A DNA stretch of 64,000 nt from Rhizobium sp. FY34 (GTDB lineage Bacteria; Pseudomonadota; Alphaproteobacteria; Rhizobiales; Rhizobiaceae), in contig NZ_STFZ01000036.1 of the NCBI RefSeq assembly GCF_005222845.1, positions 43,908 to 107,907 of the forward strand. The letters are read 5' to 3'. Under the pieces are notes generated by a model. That model was given only the letters and a program-made list of their open reading frames with translations. It had not been told where the DNA came from and made no database searches. This document shows positions 62,074 through 64,000 of this stretch, in pieces (positions within the stretch are counted from its first letter, which is position 1; each line of letters opens with the position of its first letter). The translations under genes were made by a program, and so were the position numbers.

Positions 62074-62838
62074 TCAGAGTATCGCGACCGCGCGGCACCA
62101 GCCGGCCGATCCACCCTTGATCTTGATCGGCAGACAGGAGACCGTGAAGCCGGAAGGCGGCAGTTCATCGAGCCTGGTCAGCTTCTCCATATGTAGAAAG
62201 ATGCCTTCGCGGGCGGCCTTGTGACCTTCCCAGATGAGGCCTGCATCCTTTGTCTCGGCAAAGCGCTTTGCCGTGAGCGGAAACGGCGCGTCCCAGGACC
62301 AGGCGTCGGTTCCGGCGATGTGAACGCCCTTGTCCATCAGCCAGTGCGTTGCTTGGCGCCCTATACCGCAGCCCTTCCCAAGAAATTCCGGCCGGCCATA
62401 GGCAGCACCGGCGGCCGTATTGATCAGCACGATATCGAAGGGCTGCAAGTCGTGCCCCGTCGCCTTCACTGCGGCCTCAAGATCGGCTGCGGTGGCGATA
62501 TATCCATCCGGAAGATCGCGCAGATCAAGTTTCACGCCGGGACGGATGCACCAGTCGAGGGGCACTTCGTCGATCGTCCAGGCCCGCTCACCATTGTTCA
62601 TCGTGGAGGCGAAATGCCAGGGCGCATCGAGATGCGTGCCGGCATGCGCCGTCAGGCTGAGTTGCTCGACCGCCCAGCCTTCGCTGCCGGGAACATCGGC
62701 AATGTCGAGCCCGGGAAAGAACCGCACAACCTCTTCGGCGCCTTCCGCATGGCTGGTATAGCTGATCTTGGGGCCAAGCCCCGGCGGATCGGCAGGAATG
62801 TCGTTTTCAATGGCGACGGAGAGGTCAATGATCTTCAT
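62074..62838 (-). CDS. Cyclase-family metal hydrolase (kynurenine-formamidase-like fold)
   Basis: A 254-residue protein of the cyclase family. The metal-binding signature TAHAGTHLDAPWHF (HxGTHxDxPxHF) lies near residues 64-77, and the start MKIIDLSVAIENDIPADPPG is typical. Members hydrolyse N-formylkynurenine, isatin or lactone-like substrates. It is in a minus-strand group with a sugar-acid-type dehydrogenase and a FAH-family protein, so a lactone or acyl hydrolysis step in sugar-acid use is plausible. Confidence 0.87.
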   Translation of the reverse strand: MKIIDLSVAIENDIPADPPGLGPKISYTSHAEGAEEVVRFFPGLDIADVPGSEGWAVEQLSLTAHAGTHLDAPWHFASTMNNGERAWTIDEVPLDWCIRPGVKLDLRDLPDGYIATAADLEAAVKATGHDLQPFDIVLINTAAGAAYGRPEFLGKGCGIGRQATHWLMDKGVHIAGTDAWSWDAPFPLTAKRFAETKDAGLIWEGHKAAREGIFLHMEKLTRLDELPPSGFTVSCLPIKIKGGSAGWCRAVAIL

Positions 62839-62841
62839 GGG

Positions 62842-63759
62842 TCAGTCTCCTGAAAGAGCGGCTTTCACAAGCGCGTCGAGATCGAGATCCGCCTGAAAGC
62901 CGAAAGAATTGGCTGTGCTGGCATCCAGCTTCGGCATGGCGCCGAAAATACGTTGCAGGGTGGCGTCGTCGCCAAACTGAACCTTCGCCATCTGGCCCGT
63001 CACACGGGCGATGGCATTTGCGACATTTCCGACGCTCTCATGCAGCACGGGAGGCTGGATCACGGTGGGCACCGCATTGCTTGCACCGGCTGCGTGAAGC
63101 AGGATGTTCACGGCCGCAGGCCGCGACATCCACCAGCAGGCGCTCTCTGCCGCAACCGGGCAGGTATAGGCATCCCCTGCCGCGATGCTGTGGAAAATCT
63201 GGCTCATGAAGGCCGAGCCATGGCCGCTTTCTGTAGCAGGACGAGCGACGAGGCCCGGAAAACGCAGGCTGATAGCGGACAGGACCCCACGACGGGTCAT
63301 GTCGGACAGCAGGATTTCGGTCATTCGTTTGTGGGCGCCATAGGTGAGTTCCGGCTGGCAGACGGTCGCGTCTGTCACCCTGTCCTGTCCCAGATCTCCG
63401 TAGACGGCGATCGAGGATGCAAAGACGAGGCGAGCGCCCGGTCGCTGCGCCGCGACCTCTTCGGCAAGCCCGATCGGGGTCAGCAGATTGACGTTGAGAC
63501 CGAGACCCTGTTCGCGTTCAGCAAGGCCGCCGGGAATGCTCGCGAGATGGAAGACAAGGTCGAAGCCAGGATCGAGCAAGGCCCGCCGGAATGCCGGATC
63601 GCTGAGATCCCCGGCCATTGTCTCCATTCCCGCCCCGCACAGCCCCTCGACCACGCGATCGGTGAGCACGATGCGTTTGGCTTGCGGCAGGGTATCGGCG
63701 AGCCGGGCGGTAAGGCCGCGCCCCAGGAAGCCACCTGCACCAGTGACCAGGACGCGCAT
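62842..63759 (-). CDS. NAD-dependent epimerase/dehydratase-type (D-erythronate dehydrogenase-like)
   Basis: A 305-residue extended SDR. NAD motif VLVTGAGGFLGRG lies at residues 3-15, VFHLASIPGGLAEREQGLGL near 69-88, and the Tyr-Lys pair in ELTYGAHKRMTEILL near 139-143. GGLAEREQ and the general layout match the DenD group, which oxidises D-erythronate and similar C4 acids. The start overlaps the stop of the FAH-type gene, and only a 3-base gap precedes the cyclase gene. Confidence 0.85.
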   Translation of the reverse strand: MRVLVTGAGGFLGRGLTARLADTLPQAKRIVLTDRVVEGLCGAGMETMAGDLSDPAFRRALLDPGFDLVFHLASIPGGLAEREQGLGLNVNLLTPIGLAEEVAAQRPGARLVFASSIAVYGDLGQDRVTDATVCQPELTYGAHKRMTEILLSDMTRRGVLSAISLRFPGLVARPATESGHGSAFMSQIFHSIAAGDAYTCPVAAESACWWMSRPAAVNILLHAAGASNAVPTVIQPPVLHESVGNVANAIARVTGQMAKVQFGDDATLQRIFGAMPKLDASTANSFGFQADLDLDALVKAALSGD

Positions 63760-64000
63760 CAGACCTTTACCACCTGCTGGTCGATGACGCCGAAGGGCGC
63801 CGAACCATCGGAGAGCCGGGCTTCCATGCGCACCCGGTCACCCCAGGTCAGGAAGGGAGTGCGGGATGCGCCCTCATCGAGAAGTTCAATGACCCTGATT
63901 TCCGAAATGCAGGAGGAACCGGCGGCCCGGTCCGCGTTGGACACAGTGCCGGAGCCGACCACGCTGCCTGCGGAGAGCCGGCGTGTGCGGGCGCAATGCG
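63759..64000 (-). CDS. Fumarylacetoacetate-hydrolase-family protein, C-terminal part
   Basis: The frame runs from the window edge to 63759 and reads RRLSAGSVVGSGTVSNADRA, the well-conserved C-terminal region of FAH-family hydrolases. It ends GVIDQQVVKV. The N-terminal part lies beyond the window, so the listed start is only the edge. It overlaps the DenD-like gene (ATGA-type junction) and so belongs to the same operon. Confidence 0.82.
   Translation of the reverse strand, partial: HCARTRRLSAGSVVGSGTVSNADRAAGSSCISEIRVIELLDEGASRTPFLTWGDRVRMEARLSDGSAPFGVIDQQVVKV

Overview
The window looks like part of a repABC plasmid or chromid from the Rhizobiaceae (Agrobacterium/Rhizobium group). A complete repA-repB-repC replication and partition operon (29415-33046) is present. 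Two sites match the TGA-N9-TCA form of the rhizobial iron-responsive (IRO/RirA) box. Most other content is rhizobial ABC importers and catabolic operons. Several insertion sequences and gene fragments show a mosaic replicon. No rRNA, tRNA or CRISPR array was seen.

Layout: (1) 288-7956, a siderophore uptake locus: ATPase, two permeases and a binding protein on the minus strand, a divergent LysR-HTH/TrpD2 fusion protein, and a TonB-dependent receptor. (2) 8086-12749, decaying accessory DNA: a sensor fragment, a LysR regulator with a divergent metallo-beta-lactamase-fold enzyme, a broken glycerate kinase, an intact antitoxin beside a deleted PemK-like toxin, and integrase relics. (3) 12750-14088, an IS3-family element. 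(4) 14117-28105, a visibly more AT-rich island with regulators, an MFS transporter, a GST, an IS630 element and a seven-gene minus-strand operon. (5) 28336-29030, a broken Tn3-type transposase. (6) 29415-33188, repABC with a likely antisense RNA and parS-like palindrome. (7) 33523-41795, a nucleoside-type (BMP) ABC importer with an amidase, a barbiturase/cyanuric-acid-hydrolase family enzyme and an IclR regulator. (8) 42176-50290, an amidase with a urea/amide-type ABC importer and an AmiC-like sensor. (9) 50432-61853, a polyol import and catabolism operon. (10) 62074-64000, the start of a sugar-acid locus.

The most interesting part is the operon at 20147-28105. It encodes a lysine 2,3-aminomutase, a lysine/ornithine-type N-monooxygenase, a stand-alone cupin, a methionyl-tRNA-synthetase-like protein, a DAO-type FAD oxidoreductase, a periplasmic-binding-like protein without a signal peptide, and a CysE-type acetyltransferase. 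N-hydroxylase, cupin, MetRS-like ligase and FAD oxidase are the parts of the hydrazine (N-N bond) forming pathway known from actinomycetes (Spb38/Spb40/Spb39, triacsin and formycin/pyrazomycin type). In those systems cupin and MetRS-like domains are fused in one protein; here they are two overlapping genes in the same order. The added aminomutase suggests a beta-lysine-containing or beta-lysine-derived hydrazine product. I know of no description of this combination in a rhizobial plasmid. The product itself is inference.

The catabolic blocks fit a soil or rhizosphere life: iron scavenging, uptake and ring opening of pyrimidine- or triazine-like compounds, amide hydrolysis for nitrogen, and polyol use through D-ribulose and a ribulokinase-type kinase.
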